Shown piece by piece: positions 11,301-18,176 of a stretch of DNA of 64,000 bases (positions are counted from its first letter, which is position 1; each line of letters starts with the position of its first letter). The stretch covers positions 186,001 to 250,000 of the forward strand of contig NZ_JAFMVC010000003.1 of the NCBI RefSeq assembly GCF_025499605.1. Reading direction: 5' to 3'. Source of the DNA: Carboxylicivirga litoralis. Its GTDB lineage: Bacteria > Bacteroidota > Bacteroidia > Bacteroidales > Marinilabiliaceae. Both the position numbers and the translations under genes were made by a program. The notes beneath the pieces were generated by a model. The model ran no database searches. It was not told where the DNA came from and worked only from the letters and a program-made list of their open reading frames with translations.

Positions 11301-13260
11301 TGTTCATATCTTCTCCATTCGCTCATTAAATGGTGAGATGTGTGAGGTATCTGAGGATGTTTCCCTGAAAGGAGAGTTTGAAGTGACTCCACTTCCTGTG
11401 GTTGATGGCTTAAATATTTTTGCCAGCAATGCATGCGAAGGAAACGATATACTGGTTGAGGTAGTAAGTAACCTGCTGGATGATAGTTATGAGTTGCAAT
11501 ACCAGATAACAGGTAAGAACAATGTAGCAACGCAAATAATTACTGTTAATGTTAATTCAGGAGATGGTAATTTCAGCTTCCTAATACCGGGTTCTTTAGT
11601 GCCAAATGTGGGAAGTAGTACCCTATGGCTGACGAATGTCAAATACCTGTCGGGACAACAATGTGAAATAGCTGCTGTAGCCAAAGACAATTTTACCATT
11701 TCACGCCTGCCCAATATTACCAACCTGCAAATTTTACCTGCCAATATTTGTCAGGGGCAGGATCAGGTGGTTTCTGTAACATCAAATATTTTAAATGGTT
11801 TATATACCATCGTAATGGATATAACAGGTGCGAACCCTATTGCTCATTACGAGACAGAATTATTGTTGTCCAATGGCGATGGCTCAGGTACTTTTGTTAT
11901 TCCATCGAGCCTGTTACCTAATTTTGGTAGTCATAACATTAGCGTGTTAGAGGTAATTGATGCTATTGGTGCTCAATGTGGTTCGCCGGTTATTGATGTT
12001 GAATCTGACTTTGAGATAGAACCAATACCGATTGTGGATGAGTTGCGTATTAATGTGGCGAGCACCTGTAGTGGTCGGGATGCAACCGTTGAAATTCAGA
12101 GTCAATTAAAAGACGGTAATTATTTATTTACTTATACTCTGGAAGGTGCTAATGTAACAGATGAGCCTGTTGTTGAGTTGGTTCTGGTTGGTTCCAGAGA
12201 TGGAAGTGCTTCGTTTACTATTTCAAGTGATTTACTGCCTAATCCAGGTAGTACAGATATTGTACTTCATAATGTTTCTTATAAAACTGGAATAGGCTGT
12301 GGTGTGCCATTGAATATTCGGGATGATTTTAATATTGTCGAAGTCGAAGGCAGTGTAACCGGTACGTTTGAAGTTGCTAATATTTGTAAAGGAGAAGATG
12401 CTCTTGCTGAGTTAACTGCAACACTTCCGAATAGTGAATTGGTGTTCTATTATAATTTGAGTGGAGCAAATAATGCAAACGATCTTACAGCAAATGGTAC
12501 AGTAGTAAATGGTATAGCAAGTTTCACTATTCCGGCTAGCCAGTTGGTTAACGGTGGCGAACAGGAAATAACAGTGACTGATATTACTATTATCCACGAT
12601 GCAGGCACCTGTAACACATCTGGGTTGAATATAATGCGTGTATTCGACATTGAAGGTCCACTTGAAATCATTGAACAACCTGAACCTAACAATTTATGTT
12701 CGGGCGAGTCGGCTAGCTTTACATCCTTGGCAGACAACCTGGGAGCAGGTATAGTTGAGTTCCAGTGGATGGTATCTGAAGATAACGGAGCCTCTTACAA
12801 TCCATTGAGCGATCAGGGTGTTTATTCGGGTAGTAATACCGAAACTCTGACTATCAACGATAATACCTTGTATGATGGTAACTTGTATAAGTTGCTGGCC
12901 TTTACCAGCGAGTGTGCTGCCATTGAAAGTGATACCGTTAGGTTGATAGTTTTGGAAGGTTCAATCTGCGGTGAAGGCTTGGAAAATCTGCCGGATGCCT
13001 TTACACCAAATGGTGATGGGGTCAACGATTTCTGGTACATCGAAGGTGCTGAAAACTATCCGAATAACAAGGTGCAGGTATTTAATCGATGGGGTGGGAA
13101 AATATACGAATCCCGTGGATATAATAATGCCGATATTCGATTTGATGGCAAAGGCAATCAGAGTTCATCGAAAGAAGTGGCCGATGGTACCTACTTCTAC
13201 ATCATTAATCTGGGTGATGGTACCGACATCCTTAAAGGTTATCTGGTTATTAATCGCTAA
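2341..13260 (+). CDS. Giant PKD/Ig-repeat surface protein with type B T9SS sorting domain (SprB-like adhesin)
   Basis: A 3,639-residue secreted protein. Residues 1-22 are a Sec signal peptide ending SGASYAQS. Roughly residues 25-1330 hold about 14 PKD-type domains marked by the W-x-FGDG signature, for example near residues 54, 147, 328, 602, 703, 800, 991, 1074, 1164 and 1273. Next come Ig-like modules (YQWQSS type), then many cysteine-paired modules of about 110 residues, recognisable from about 2380 to 3470 by NICEGNDA and FTIPASQL-like strings. The last 85 or so residues, from FTPNGDGVNDFW to YLVINR, match the gliding-motility-associated C-terminal domain that targets proteins to the type IX secretion system and is type B. 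The following porP/sprF-like gene is the usual partner of such substrates. Likely role: cell-surface adhesion or gliding. The ligand is unknown. Confidence 0.93.
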   Translation: MNLTRIIPLLLFLLLSGASYAQSADFTTDLLNNESCGSKTVTFSITNPVNGSSYEWNFGNGEPVVTGTISDTNDGTASTTYIDAGIYSAQLTINGDDSKVAAITIHALPEPNFEVIDGTGCFERSKDVSFHYTGVVPEYGASISTWEWNFGDGKEDVTLTGSGSTTYTYTDYGTYNVLVDVTDDNGCTASYFEPSAVVLYSTPEADFDIDYDATCNFPLDIELTDQSTDGQNSIDRYNWSIDKQGGSNIDMSSEQSPTFTIASGGTYEITLTVTTAPGGCLDQMTQVISFEDNTVDFLPNTPQEVCQGEEITFTDASVDGNGGEVVSYLWDFGDGTTSDKQNPKHAYNDHSGSPYTVTLFVTFSNGCQSSKVMSDFITVNEGSAPEITVDINQSCQDYTATFTATEGSVLYEWDLDYDGETPNYTVSGTENIVSHTYTGARDSIVVYLQATTEAGCVLHSTYEYIDIIYPHAEFTVSTGVEGCFAATAQFDASASSNYLPDGSNDIINYSWDFENDGVIDFESTEPLASHEYSDEGRYSVKLTIETATGCIKDTIISAAVQRGYPPTASFTIDQSDVCRRSPVQFVNTSIPSETGTAPIDSLIWDFGDGTGLSGNPILNPMLNNPSHEYLDDTEDTGTPYTVTLRVYSNGCESNIFEEQLEIGYPVARFELPEESDCGLADEVTFTANDASNPGRLSEGVDEYRWEFGDGRYYPGPSSSEWATGSDPTRTHRYLDLGVFTATLYVRNNTTGCIDVMSQTLQVARGKVDFEADKTLICHSALVDRVTFTNTSLSTAPDLVYTWDFGEGAEPATYEGPNPPAVLYSTVGLKTVTLSMDEGFGCFKQVVKEDYIDVRGPVADFTWLTTNVNDTIQCLEPTQTVTFTSTTNLHPNPNENVGFEWTFGFGADPLEATRTSETPVEVNYTTAGDKTVTLKVTDSQGCSNTLSQPALISVPNPKADFKVDAQENFCIDEGINFTDQSKDNDPFTIEDWQWSFGADATPATFSGANPPAVSYSTTGTKTITLSVTNNTGCTSVHTTDISIYEANASFTVPSEVGCAPVDVTFTDTSVDVVAWFWEFNDGYGSTSNRQDPSQLYLYPGVYDITLTTTSKGGCKATVTQPAALTVDGSYYDDFTATTEPNHCLDSPDDPITTFVVTGLVDTKYLQLDFGDGSPSYKHTFGGESETTHIIEHQYDLVGSFQPKLTLEDHRGPEACGPFVYIPDIEPIVISDKPVPAFEAQLDNNIGCQDRNINFKDKTEETGGIIDSRFDIVGWLWEFGDAANSTSTAQNPSFTYNAPGSYTVTMTVTTEIGCQASVSQEIVVTDPISDTTEGGVITTCDAEPPLLDAATPTGGWETEYIYKWQESTDKSSWSNAPGDYQQEDYQVEAKANTTQQTYYYRRQIHSGHCSVTSPLFEVTIDPVTDAGTLDGNYTECYADNNRQLTLNNYIGDIIEWQSSLTTDFTTYTSIANTTDEYTPVNIVETTYYRVLVQSGVCDPEYSNVVELIILPEITGNKIGEDQAICSDELPALLTASAPAGGEGNFTYQWQSSLDNTTFNDISGATDATYQPPLLNQTTYYRRAVTSNSNCEVISESLEVFVTKAPDLTLPIDVDYTCEDQDALIIIRDSEVEMTYYVLDVENGNAVVATANGTGNDLSITIPNSVLPAGGNDFLFQVGVDNAGFCYRVWPETPVAIRIDKMPATSLTVTDAGNVCFGTDGLITITGSELDYIYTIVDINSNDEVASAVGTGSDLDIVCPSANLPDAGLFEYRVDVQNGACSHTMDQDGSFEVIGVPDITFTLSDPKICAEAPEPNTVITLSGSELNVSYQLRLDSDKTIIGSPVVGTGSAINFTITTPITTRTYDVLAQPLVANGDGNACAPVEITDRSVVSIVPVPTTTNPVSDPIVCAGDDATIVVSNAELDVTYTLRQGGVDVQTGTGTGGDLSFVLSPTPNTNTTYQVFANTSLNEICAVVQLTDEAVVTIIQVPATDAIVSDPDVCQSGSDFTITINPTEIGVSYELREQGGSYTETLSGTGAELNFIVPEPSANAIYEVYATPELLNSEGVACNTVKLTDEAIVTFAPAPDTSIPVNGDIICEGNRGIISIDDSELNVNYQLKDDVGVNIGSAIAGTGGTIQFLPQLPRITTTYEVTASSTILNCPEVLVASPIIQVIPSPNLNLGVAAIPTIVCSGEASTITVSGTENNVLYQLRIDDVLTGQEFTGNGADQSFIVTPLDATTYNIIATPVNADASGTNCNANQLAAEVTVAVEGPITITQQPLDAHVCNTQTAFFEVIANAGAGGTLTYQWQMNGVDLVDDPGLISGATSETLTLIDLTAFAAANPAFGYGRGVDGAAFTVIISTGECASVTSDAAHLHSSTPPSGDDFAISVDNLCAGNDAVVNYTSMLSVNTDVGYTDYKFTYNLFGDNAATGLTAIARLSSADGTGTFTIPAAQIPNGGSTGITVVQIDYAYGNNCSTSGLAASDVFDVEEVPDASDLTVSVDNICEGNDASVLVESTTLSTNIYDVTYDLSGANAATGLIGELVFESQQGTIEIPAGNLTTVGVTSVNVTSIERVDGEMCGTVIEKPAVDFTVEPAPEVTGLSATIDNICEGHSAVVVLTSNMDDGDYEVVYNLTGVNNSNVNVAALSITSGDGSGQFEIPADHLVAVGMENLEITGLASAIGQLCSQAGLSVEASFEIEPVPVVGELKVFVEDECETNDVVVYLTSNLPDGDYRFYYQVNGSNNIYDQVQEISFTTGDGNALFTIPASVLVNPGMNTITMLRVEDINSSQNCTAISLAQTSFYIEALPLTNGMAIEASNTCVGQSSTVTITSNLLPGVYQIKYDFSGARSLRDLASLVRIDEEGQGSFNIPGYDLNVAGNYSVIISEVKSTTELACGVSGLTITDDFEVEGLPNITDFTVEVDNACLYDQADVNISSSLIDGEYELTYELLGSNMKLPETEIVTVTGGAANFVLDAADLGNVGAIVVHIFSIRSLNGEMCEVSEDVSLKGEFEVTPLPVVDGLNIFASNACEGNDILVEVVSNLLDDSYELQYQITGKNNVATQIITVNVNSGDGNFSFLIPGSLVPNVGSSTLWLTNVKYLSGQQCEIAAVAKDNFTISRLPNITNLQILPANICQGQDQVVSVTSNILNGLYTIVMDITGANPIAHYETELLLSNGDGSGTFVIPSSLLPNFGSHNISVLEVIDAIGAQCGSPVIDVESDFEIEPIPIVDELRINVASTCSGRDATVEIQSQLKDGNYLFTYTLEGANVTDEPVVELVLVGSRDGSASFTISSDLLPNPGSTDIVLHNVSYKTGIGCGVPLNIRDDFNIVEVEGSVTGTFEVANICKGEDALAELTATLPNSELVFYYNLSGANNANDLTANGTVVNGIASFTIPASQLVNGGEQEITVTDITIIHDAGTCNTSGLNIMRVFDIEGPLEIIEQPEPNNLCSGESASFTSLADNLGAGIVEFQWMVSEDNGASYNPLSDQGVYSGSNTETLTINDNTLYDGNLYKLLAFTSECAAIESDTVRLIVLEGSICGEGLENLPDAFTPNGDGVNDFWYIEGAENYPNNKVQVFNRWGGKIYESRGYNNADIRFDGKGNQSSSKEVADGTYFYIINLGDGTDILKGYLVINR

Positions 13261-13273
13261 TTATTAAGAGGAA

Positions 13274-14215
13274 ATGAAGAAGATTATCAACATACAATTC
13301 ATCTTACTGGGAATGATACTATTGTTTTGTGGTGCTGGTAAAGCCCAGCAGCAAGCAATGTTTACCCAATACATGTTTAACACCTTGGCCATCAACCCGG
13401 CCTATGCCGGTACGCATGAGACATTGAGTGCAACAGCACATTTTCGTTCGCAATGGGCCGGATTTGATGGTGCACCCAAGACACAATCGTTTAGTGCACA
13501 TGGGCCATTGCGCAAAGATAATGTAGCATTAGGATTAATGATTTTGCACGATAAAGTGGGAGTAACTTCGGTGACCACTTTCTCTCCATCATATGCCTAC
13601 CGCATCCACCATGGGAGTAAAGGCATCTTATCATTGGGTTTGCAGGCTAACCTGACCAATGCCCGTTCAAAGTTTAGTGAGTTAAGCCCCACTGAAGGTA
13701 ATGACGTCGCCCTGAATCAGGATGTGAATAAATGGTATCCGAATTTTGGAGTTGGAGCCTATTGGTATACCCAGAAGTACTATGCCGGTATTTCCATGCC
13801 AATGATTTTAAAGAATGACTTTAGCACGGATGCTGATATTGATGGTGATGACGCTGGTGCTGGTGAAATGCGTCCTTATTTTGCCCTCACAGGTGGTTAT
13901 TTGTTCGAGATAAGCGACAACTTTGTGTTGAAGCCGAGTATGATGATGCGCACCAATTATGGAGCACCCATGACAGTAGATTTAAATGCGAATGCTTATT
14001 TTATTGAAGCCTTGGGCATAGGTGTTTCCTACCGTTGGAAAGAAAGTGTTGCAGCAATAGCTGAAATATTTCTGACTGAAGACATCCGGATTGGCTACTC
14101 CTATGACATCATTCTGAATGATATCAACGAGGCGGCAACCGGCAGTCATGAAATCATGATTAACTATAAGTTCCCATTCTCCAAAAAACGTATTGTTACA
14201 CCTAGATATTTCTAG
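13274..14215 (+). CDS. PorP/SprF-family type IX secretion outer-membrane protein
   Basis: 313 residues with an N-terminal signal peptide (FCGAGKAQQ) followed by the family hallmark FTQYMFNTLAINPAYAG at about residues 31-47. The rest is alternating hydrophobic strand typical of an outer-membrane barrel, ending at a basic and aromatic C-terminus. In Flavobacterium, SprF is needed to display the adhesin SprB, and SprF-like proteins are usually encoded beside type B substrates. Here the gene starts 13 bases after the giant adhesin, so the two are probably co-transcribed and this protein is its dedicated surface-attachment partner. That pairing is inferred from position. Confidence 0.92.
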   Translation: MKKIINIQFILLGMILLFCGAGKAQQQAMFTQYMFNTLAINPAYAGTHETLSATAHFRSQWAGFDGAPKTQSFSAHGPLRKDNVALGLMILHDKVGVTSVTTFSPSYAYRIHHGSKGILSLGLQANLTNARSKFSELSPTEGNDVALNQDVNKWYPNFGVGAYWYTQKYYAGISMPMILKNDFSTDADIDGDDAGAGEMRPYFALTGGYLFEISDNFVLKPSMMMRTNYGAPMTVDLNANAYFIEALGIGVSYRWKESVAAIAEIFLTEDIRIGYSYDIILNDINEAATGSHEIMINYKFPFSKKRIVTPRYF

Positions 14216-14220
14216 TGAAT

Positions 14221-16158
14221 ATGAAACACACATTATATATATTGCTAATTCTGTGGCTTCTGCCTTCCTTACTATTGGGGCAGGAAAATGTTAAGCCAAA
14301 TAAATACAATGCTAATTTTGAACTAGGTGAGCAGTATTACAAACGTTATGCCTACCGTATTGCTATTAAGCACTTCAAAAATGCCTATGAAGAAGACACT
14401 ATCTCCAGTGCTATTAAGTTAAGATTGGCACAGTGCTATTATAAGATGCGCGATTTGAAAGATGCCGAATATTGGGCTAAGAAGTTAGTAAGTGGAGGGT
14501 ATGTACTAAATAGTAATCAGATGTATTTCTTTGTGGAGATTCTGGCTTCTAATCAGCAATATGATGAAGCGAGTTATTGGTTTTCTCAGTATTTGAATGA
14601 GAGTGTGATGAATAATAGTCGCATTTCACGAATGAAACAGTTTATGAGTGCGCCAGATTTTACCAAGGAAGGGGCTAATTATCAGGTTAACCGGGCGGCT
14701 TTCAATTCAGGATATCGTGATTTTTCACCAACCTATTATCAGAATGGAGTGGTATTTGTTTCTTCGCGGGTTAATGGTCCCAATATTAAACGGTGGTTTA
14801 AGAGTGATGAGATCAATTATTTAAACCTCTATTATTCGGAGCCAATAGATAGTGTTACTTATACCAAACCAGAGAAATTTAACGGTCTTAAAACACGATA
14901 TCATGAAGGGCCATTAGCATTTTATGACAATGATACAAAAGTAATATTCACCAGAAGCAATATTCAAGAAAGGAGTCTGTTGGGTAAAAAAGCTGGTCAG
15001 AGTGCTGAGGGGACAACCGTTTTGAAATTATTTATGGCAGATATTGTCAATGGTGATATTGTCAATGAACGGGAGTTCCCGTATAACAGTGATGAGTTCT
15101 CAACCGGGCACCCAACGGTTTCTGAAGATGGTAAAACACTTGTTTTTGTAGCCAATCGACCCGACGGTTATGGTGGGTCAGATCTTTATTTGTCTCATCG
15201 GGTTGCTGACTCTTGGACACCGCCGGTCAATTTGGGACCGGAAATCAATACCTCAGAACAGGAATTATTTCCTTATTTAAATGATAACATTCTTTATTTT
15301 GCTTCTGATGGTCGGCCAGGCATTGGAGGCTTAGACGTGTACCACACCACATTAATAAAAGATAAACCTACTGAAATAACTAGCTTTACTTACCCTATTA
15401 ACTCACCGGCCGATGATTTTGGCTTTGCTACGCAAGGCGATCAACGGGGCTACATTTCCTCAAATAGAGAAGATCCTTTAAACGATGATATTTATATATG
15501 GGTCGATGTAAAGCCCGAACCTGAATTCTGTGCAGAAGTGTCGGTCTATGATTCAAAAACAAATATAACGCTTCCAGAGCCAGATGTTGAGATGATTGAT
15601 ACAATATCTGGGGATTATCTGGTGGCCATAGAAATTATGAACGACAGCGTATTTAAATATGTAATCGAACCTGATCGAACCTATAAAGCGATTGTAAGTC
15701 ATAGTGGTTATTTTACTTCAAATGCACATTTTTCAACAGAAGGCTTAGAAAAAGCATGTGTTAACTGGCGGATCCCGATTCAAAAAATTGAGAAAGGAAC
15801 ATCGGTTGAGTTGGAGGAGATTTATTACGACTTTGATAAGGCGTCCTTACGCGATACCTCATTGGTGCAGCTTAATTATATTATTAAATGGCTGGAGGAT
15901 AATCCATCTATCAATATTGAAGTAAGTGCGCATACCGATAACCGGGGGCGTGCAGCTTACAATATGCGCTTATCTGAGCGAAGAGCTCAATCTGTAGTGG
16001 ATTACTTTGTGGAATCAGGTATTGATTCAACTCGCCTGGTTGCTAAAGGATATGGCGAAACAAAACCCATTGTGCCTTGTCCAAATCCCGCCGATTGTTC
16101 GGAGGAAGAGCATCAACGTAATCGACGAACGGAATTAAAGGTGATTGGAGAAGATTGA
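14221..16158 (+). CDS. OmpA-family protein with TPR and PD40 propeller (PorE-like)
   Basis: About 645 residues. A signal peptide (LLPSLLLGQ) is followed by TPR-like helices (about 25-150), a WD40/PD40 beta-propeller (about 160-430, with HPTVSEDGKTLVFVANRPDG), a carboxypeptidase-regulatory-like beta domain (about 435-520) and an OmpA C-terminal peptidoglycan-binding domain (YYDFDKASLR, SAHTDNRG, LSERRAQSVVDYF, RRTELKV). This order is that of PorE, the T9SS component linking the outer-membrane machinery to peptidoglycan. ATG 14221 is chosen because MKHTLYILL starts a clean signal peptide; an in-frame GTG at 14215 overlaps the previous stop. Third gene of the surface block. An open stretch in another frame follows the stop (see findings). 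Confidence 0.88.
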   Translation: MKHTLYILLILWLLPSLLLGQENVKPNKYNANFELGEQYYKRYAYRIAIKHFKNAYEEDTISSAIKLRLAQCYYKMRDLKDAEYWAKKLVSGGYVLNSNQMYFFVEILASNQQYDEASYWFSQYLNESVMNNSRISRMKQFMSAPDFTKEGANYQVNRAAFNSGYRDFSPTYYQNGVVFVSSRVNGPNIKRWFKSDEINYLNLYYSEPIDSVTYTKPEKFNGLKTRYHEGPLAFYDNDTKVIFTRSNIQERSLLGKKAGQSAEGTTVLKLFMADIVNGDIVNEREFPYNSDEFSTGHPTVSEDGKTLVFVANRPDGYGGSDLYLSHRVADSWTPPVNLGPEINTSEQELFPYLNDNILYFASDGRPGIGGLDVYHTTLIKDKPTEITSFTYPINSPADDFGFATQGDQRGYISSNREDPLNDDIYIWVDVKPEPEFCAEVSVYDSKTNITLPEPDVEMIDTISGDYLVAIEIMNDSVFKYVIEPDRTYKAIVSHSGYFTSNAHFSTEGLEKACVNWRIPIQKIEKGTSVELEEIYYDFDKASLRDTSLVQLNYIIKWLEDNPSINIEVSAHTDNRGRAAYNMRLSERRAQSVVDYFVESGIDSTRLVAKGYGETKPIVPCPNPADCSEEEHQRNRRTELKVIGED

Positions 16159-16321
16159 CCCCGAGCCTGCTAAAATTGTTTCTGCAACGGAGCCAGCGGA
16201 CGTGGTGCCAATACTTAATCGGGAGGTAGAAGAAAGAACTTCTGTTGGCAGGAGTTAACAGGACGAAGGGTATGAAATTGCGATTGCAACCTGATGTGTT
16301 AGGAAAATTCATTAAATCGTA

Positions 16322-16329
16322 TAATTTTG
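16322..16329 (+). promoter_or_regulatory. Bacteroidota -7 element (TAATTTTG)
   Basis: Exact TAnnTTTG match 42 bases before the acetyltransferase-like start codon. No convincing -33 box was seen. Confidence 0.5.
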
Positions 16330-16371
16330 TGGTGAGTCGTAAGGCTCACCATTTTATTAATCACCGATTGA

Positions 16372-17571
16372 ATGAGAATACTTGAAGTTACAGATAAGCC
16401 AAGCGAGAGACTGTTTTTAGATGTGGTTGATACCATCTACAAAGATGACGATGCTTATGTGCGTCCATTGGATGGGATGATCGATGAAGTGTTTGATAGC
16501 TCTCAAAACAGTTACTGGGGACATGGAAAAGCTATTCGTTTTATTTTGCTTGATAACAACGAACAAGTCATAGGACGTGTTGCTGCCTTCATTAACTATA
16601 AAAAAGCCGAAGGATTTGAGCAGCCAACCGGAGGTATGGGTTTCTTTGAATGTATCAATGACCAGGAGGCTGCTTTTAAACTGTTTGACACGGCACAGGA
16701 ATGGTTAAAAGAAAATAAGATGGAGGCCATGGATGGTCCCATTAATTTTGGTGAGAACGATAATTTCTGGGGGTGCCTGGTGGAAGGATTTTCACAGCCG
16801 GGTTTTGGTATGCAATACAACCCACCCTACTATAAGAACTTTTTTGAAGCCTACGGTTTCTCCACCTATTTTGAGCAAGTCACCAATCACCTGGATTTGA
16901 CGGTGCCATTCCCTGAACGCTTCTGGAAGATTGCCGGTTGGGTGGTTAAAAAAGAAGGGTTTTCGTTTAAGCACTTTAAGATTAAAGAAGCCGATCGCTT
17001 TATTGATGATTTCGAAACCGTTTATAACGATGCCTGGCGTTTTCACGAAAATTTCACGCCAATAGATAAAAAGGTGTTGAAGGCCACCATGATGAAAGCC
17101 AAACCTTTTATGATGGAAGACTTAATTTGGTATGCTTATCATGAGGGTAAACCCATTGGTTTTATTGTGTTATTCCCTGATGTGAATCAGATTTTAAAAT
17201 ATTTTAATGGTAAAATGAATCTTTGGAATAAGCTCCGTTTTCTATATATGAAACGGAATAAATACATGACGCGGGCGCGTGTCGTTATTTTAGGCGTAGT
17301 ACCAAAGTTTCAACGTTCAGGCATTGAGTCGGGCCTATTCTGGCATTTAAAAGGAGCGGTTGATAAAAATCCACACCTCAAAGAGTTGGAGCTGTCGTGG
17401 GTGGGAGATTTCAATCCAAAAATGCGTGTTTTGCAAGAGTCAATGGGTGCTACTTTTGGAAAAAAGCACATAACATATCGCTATCTTTTTAATAACAAAA
17501 AAAAGGCTCAAGTGCGTGCCACAGCAATACCTGTAGACACAAAGTATAATGCGCAAAGTGAAAAAGAATGA
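16372..17571 (+). CDS. GNAT-fold N-acetyltransferase-like protein
   Basis: A 399-residue soluble protein. Residues about 55-75 (IRFILLDNNEQVIGRVAAF) and the C-terminal half (VVILGVVPKFQRSGIESGL, about residues 300-320) look like the strand and acetyl-CoA pyrophosphate loop of GNAT enzymes; the Q-R-S-G-I string corresponds to the Q/R-x-x-G-x-G/A loop. The length suggests two GNAT-like lobes. Homologues are widespread in Bacteroidota, usually annotated as hypothetical or (probably wrongly) GTP cyclohydrolase. The substrate is unknown. It has its own promoter element and no operon partner. Confidence 0.7.
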   Translation: MRILEVTDKPSERLFLDVVDTIYKDDDAYVRPLDGMIDEVFDSSQNSYWGHGKAIRFILLDNNEQVIGRVAAFINYKKAEGFEQPTGGMGFFECINDQEAAFKLFDTAQEWLKENKMEAMDGPINFGENDNFWGCLVEGFSQPGFGMQYNPPYYKNFFEAYGFSTYFEQVTNHLDLTVPFPERFWKIAGWVVKKEGFSFKHFKIKEADRFIDDFETVYNDAWRFHENFTPIDKKVLKATMMKAKPFMMEDLIWYAYHEGKPIGFIVLFPDVNQILKYFNGKMNLWNKLRFLYMKRNKYMTRARVVILGVVPKFQRSGIESGLFWHLKGAVDKNPHLKELELSWVGDFNPKMRVLQESMGATFGKKHITYRYLFNNKKKAQVRATAIPVDTKYNAQSEKE

Positions 17572-17602
17572 TAAATTTCAGAGATTAAATACATTAAAAG
17601 CT

Positions 17603-17632
17603 TTGCAGGTTAAAATTTATAATTTACCTTTG
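17603..17632 (+). promoter_or_regulatory. Promoter of rpmE2 (TTG, 19-bp spacer, TACCTTTG)
   Basis: TTG at 17603-17605 and TACCTTTG at 17625-17632, separated by 19 bases, match the Bacteroidota consensus at both boxes. The ribosomal protein start codon is 46 bases beyond. Confidence 0.75.
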
Positions 17633-17677
17633 CAGCCCGATACGAACTAGAAAATTAAAGAATAAAATTATATAGCA

Positions 17678-17938
17678 ATGAAACAGGGCATTCATCCAGA
17701 CAATTACAGATTGGTAGCTTTTACCGACATGTCAAATGGGGATACGTTCATCACTCGTTCTACTGTTAACACTAAAGATACTGTTGAAATCGACGGAGTT
17801 GAATATCCTCAGGTTAAATTAGAAATTTCAAGTACTTCTCACCCATTTTATACAGGTAAGATGAAACTTGTTGATACTGCAGGACGTGTAGATAAGTTCA
17901 TGAGCAGATACCAAAAGCATTTCGATAAGCGTAAATAA
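17678..17938 (+). CDS. rpmE2: Type B 50S ribosomal protein L31
   Basis: 86 residues beginning [19 protein letters not shown] and containing [13 protein letters not shown] and [11 protein letters not shown], characteristic of L31 of the large ribosomal subunit. It lacks the CxxC zinc ligands of type A L31, so it is the zinc-independent type B form, which is longer (80-90 residues). A good promoter stands upstream and a strong terminator downstream, so it is monocistronic. Confidence 0.97.
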   Translation: MKQGIHPDNYRLVAFTDMSNGDTFITRSTVNTKDTVEIDGVEYPQVKLEISSTSHPFYTGKMKLVDTAGRVDKFMSRYQKHFDKRK

Positions 17939-17961
17939 TTAACGCTTGGAGACAAAAATAT

Positions 17962-17992
17962 AAAGCTTCGGAATTTCCGAAGCTTTTTTTTT
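17962..17992 (+). terminator. Intrinsic terminator after rpmE2
   Basis: The self-complementary stretch AAAGCTTCGG...CCGAAGCTTT runs into nine T residues. Confidence 0.9.
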
Positions 17993-18072
17993 ACAATAAT
18001 CGTAAATTGCTTTCTTGAATATTCGTAATTGTGCATAAGTATGATGATAAAGCATTTTGCAAACGCAAAACT

Positions 18073-18140
18073 TAACACAGAGACGCAGAGTTTTCTAATA
18101 TGACTCAAAAATAACTCTGCGCCTTTGCGCCTCGGTGCTT
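18073..18140. repeat. CTCTGCG-type dispersed repeat with inverted arms
   Basis: GACGCAGAGTT and AACTCTGCGCC face each other across an AT-rich spacer, followed by the near repeat TTTGCGCCTCGGTG. Short tracts of CTCTGCGCCTCTGCG type are a known dispersed intergenic class in many bacterial genomes. A related copy is at 35291-35327. Confidence 0.6.
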
Positions 18141-18176
18141 ATCTTTTATGCTTATTATTGAATAAAATCGCATCCA

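Noticed and set aside
16043-16312. 89-codon minus-strand frame at the PorE-like 3' end
   Set aside because: Opposite the OmpA domain; no supporting feature.
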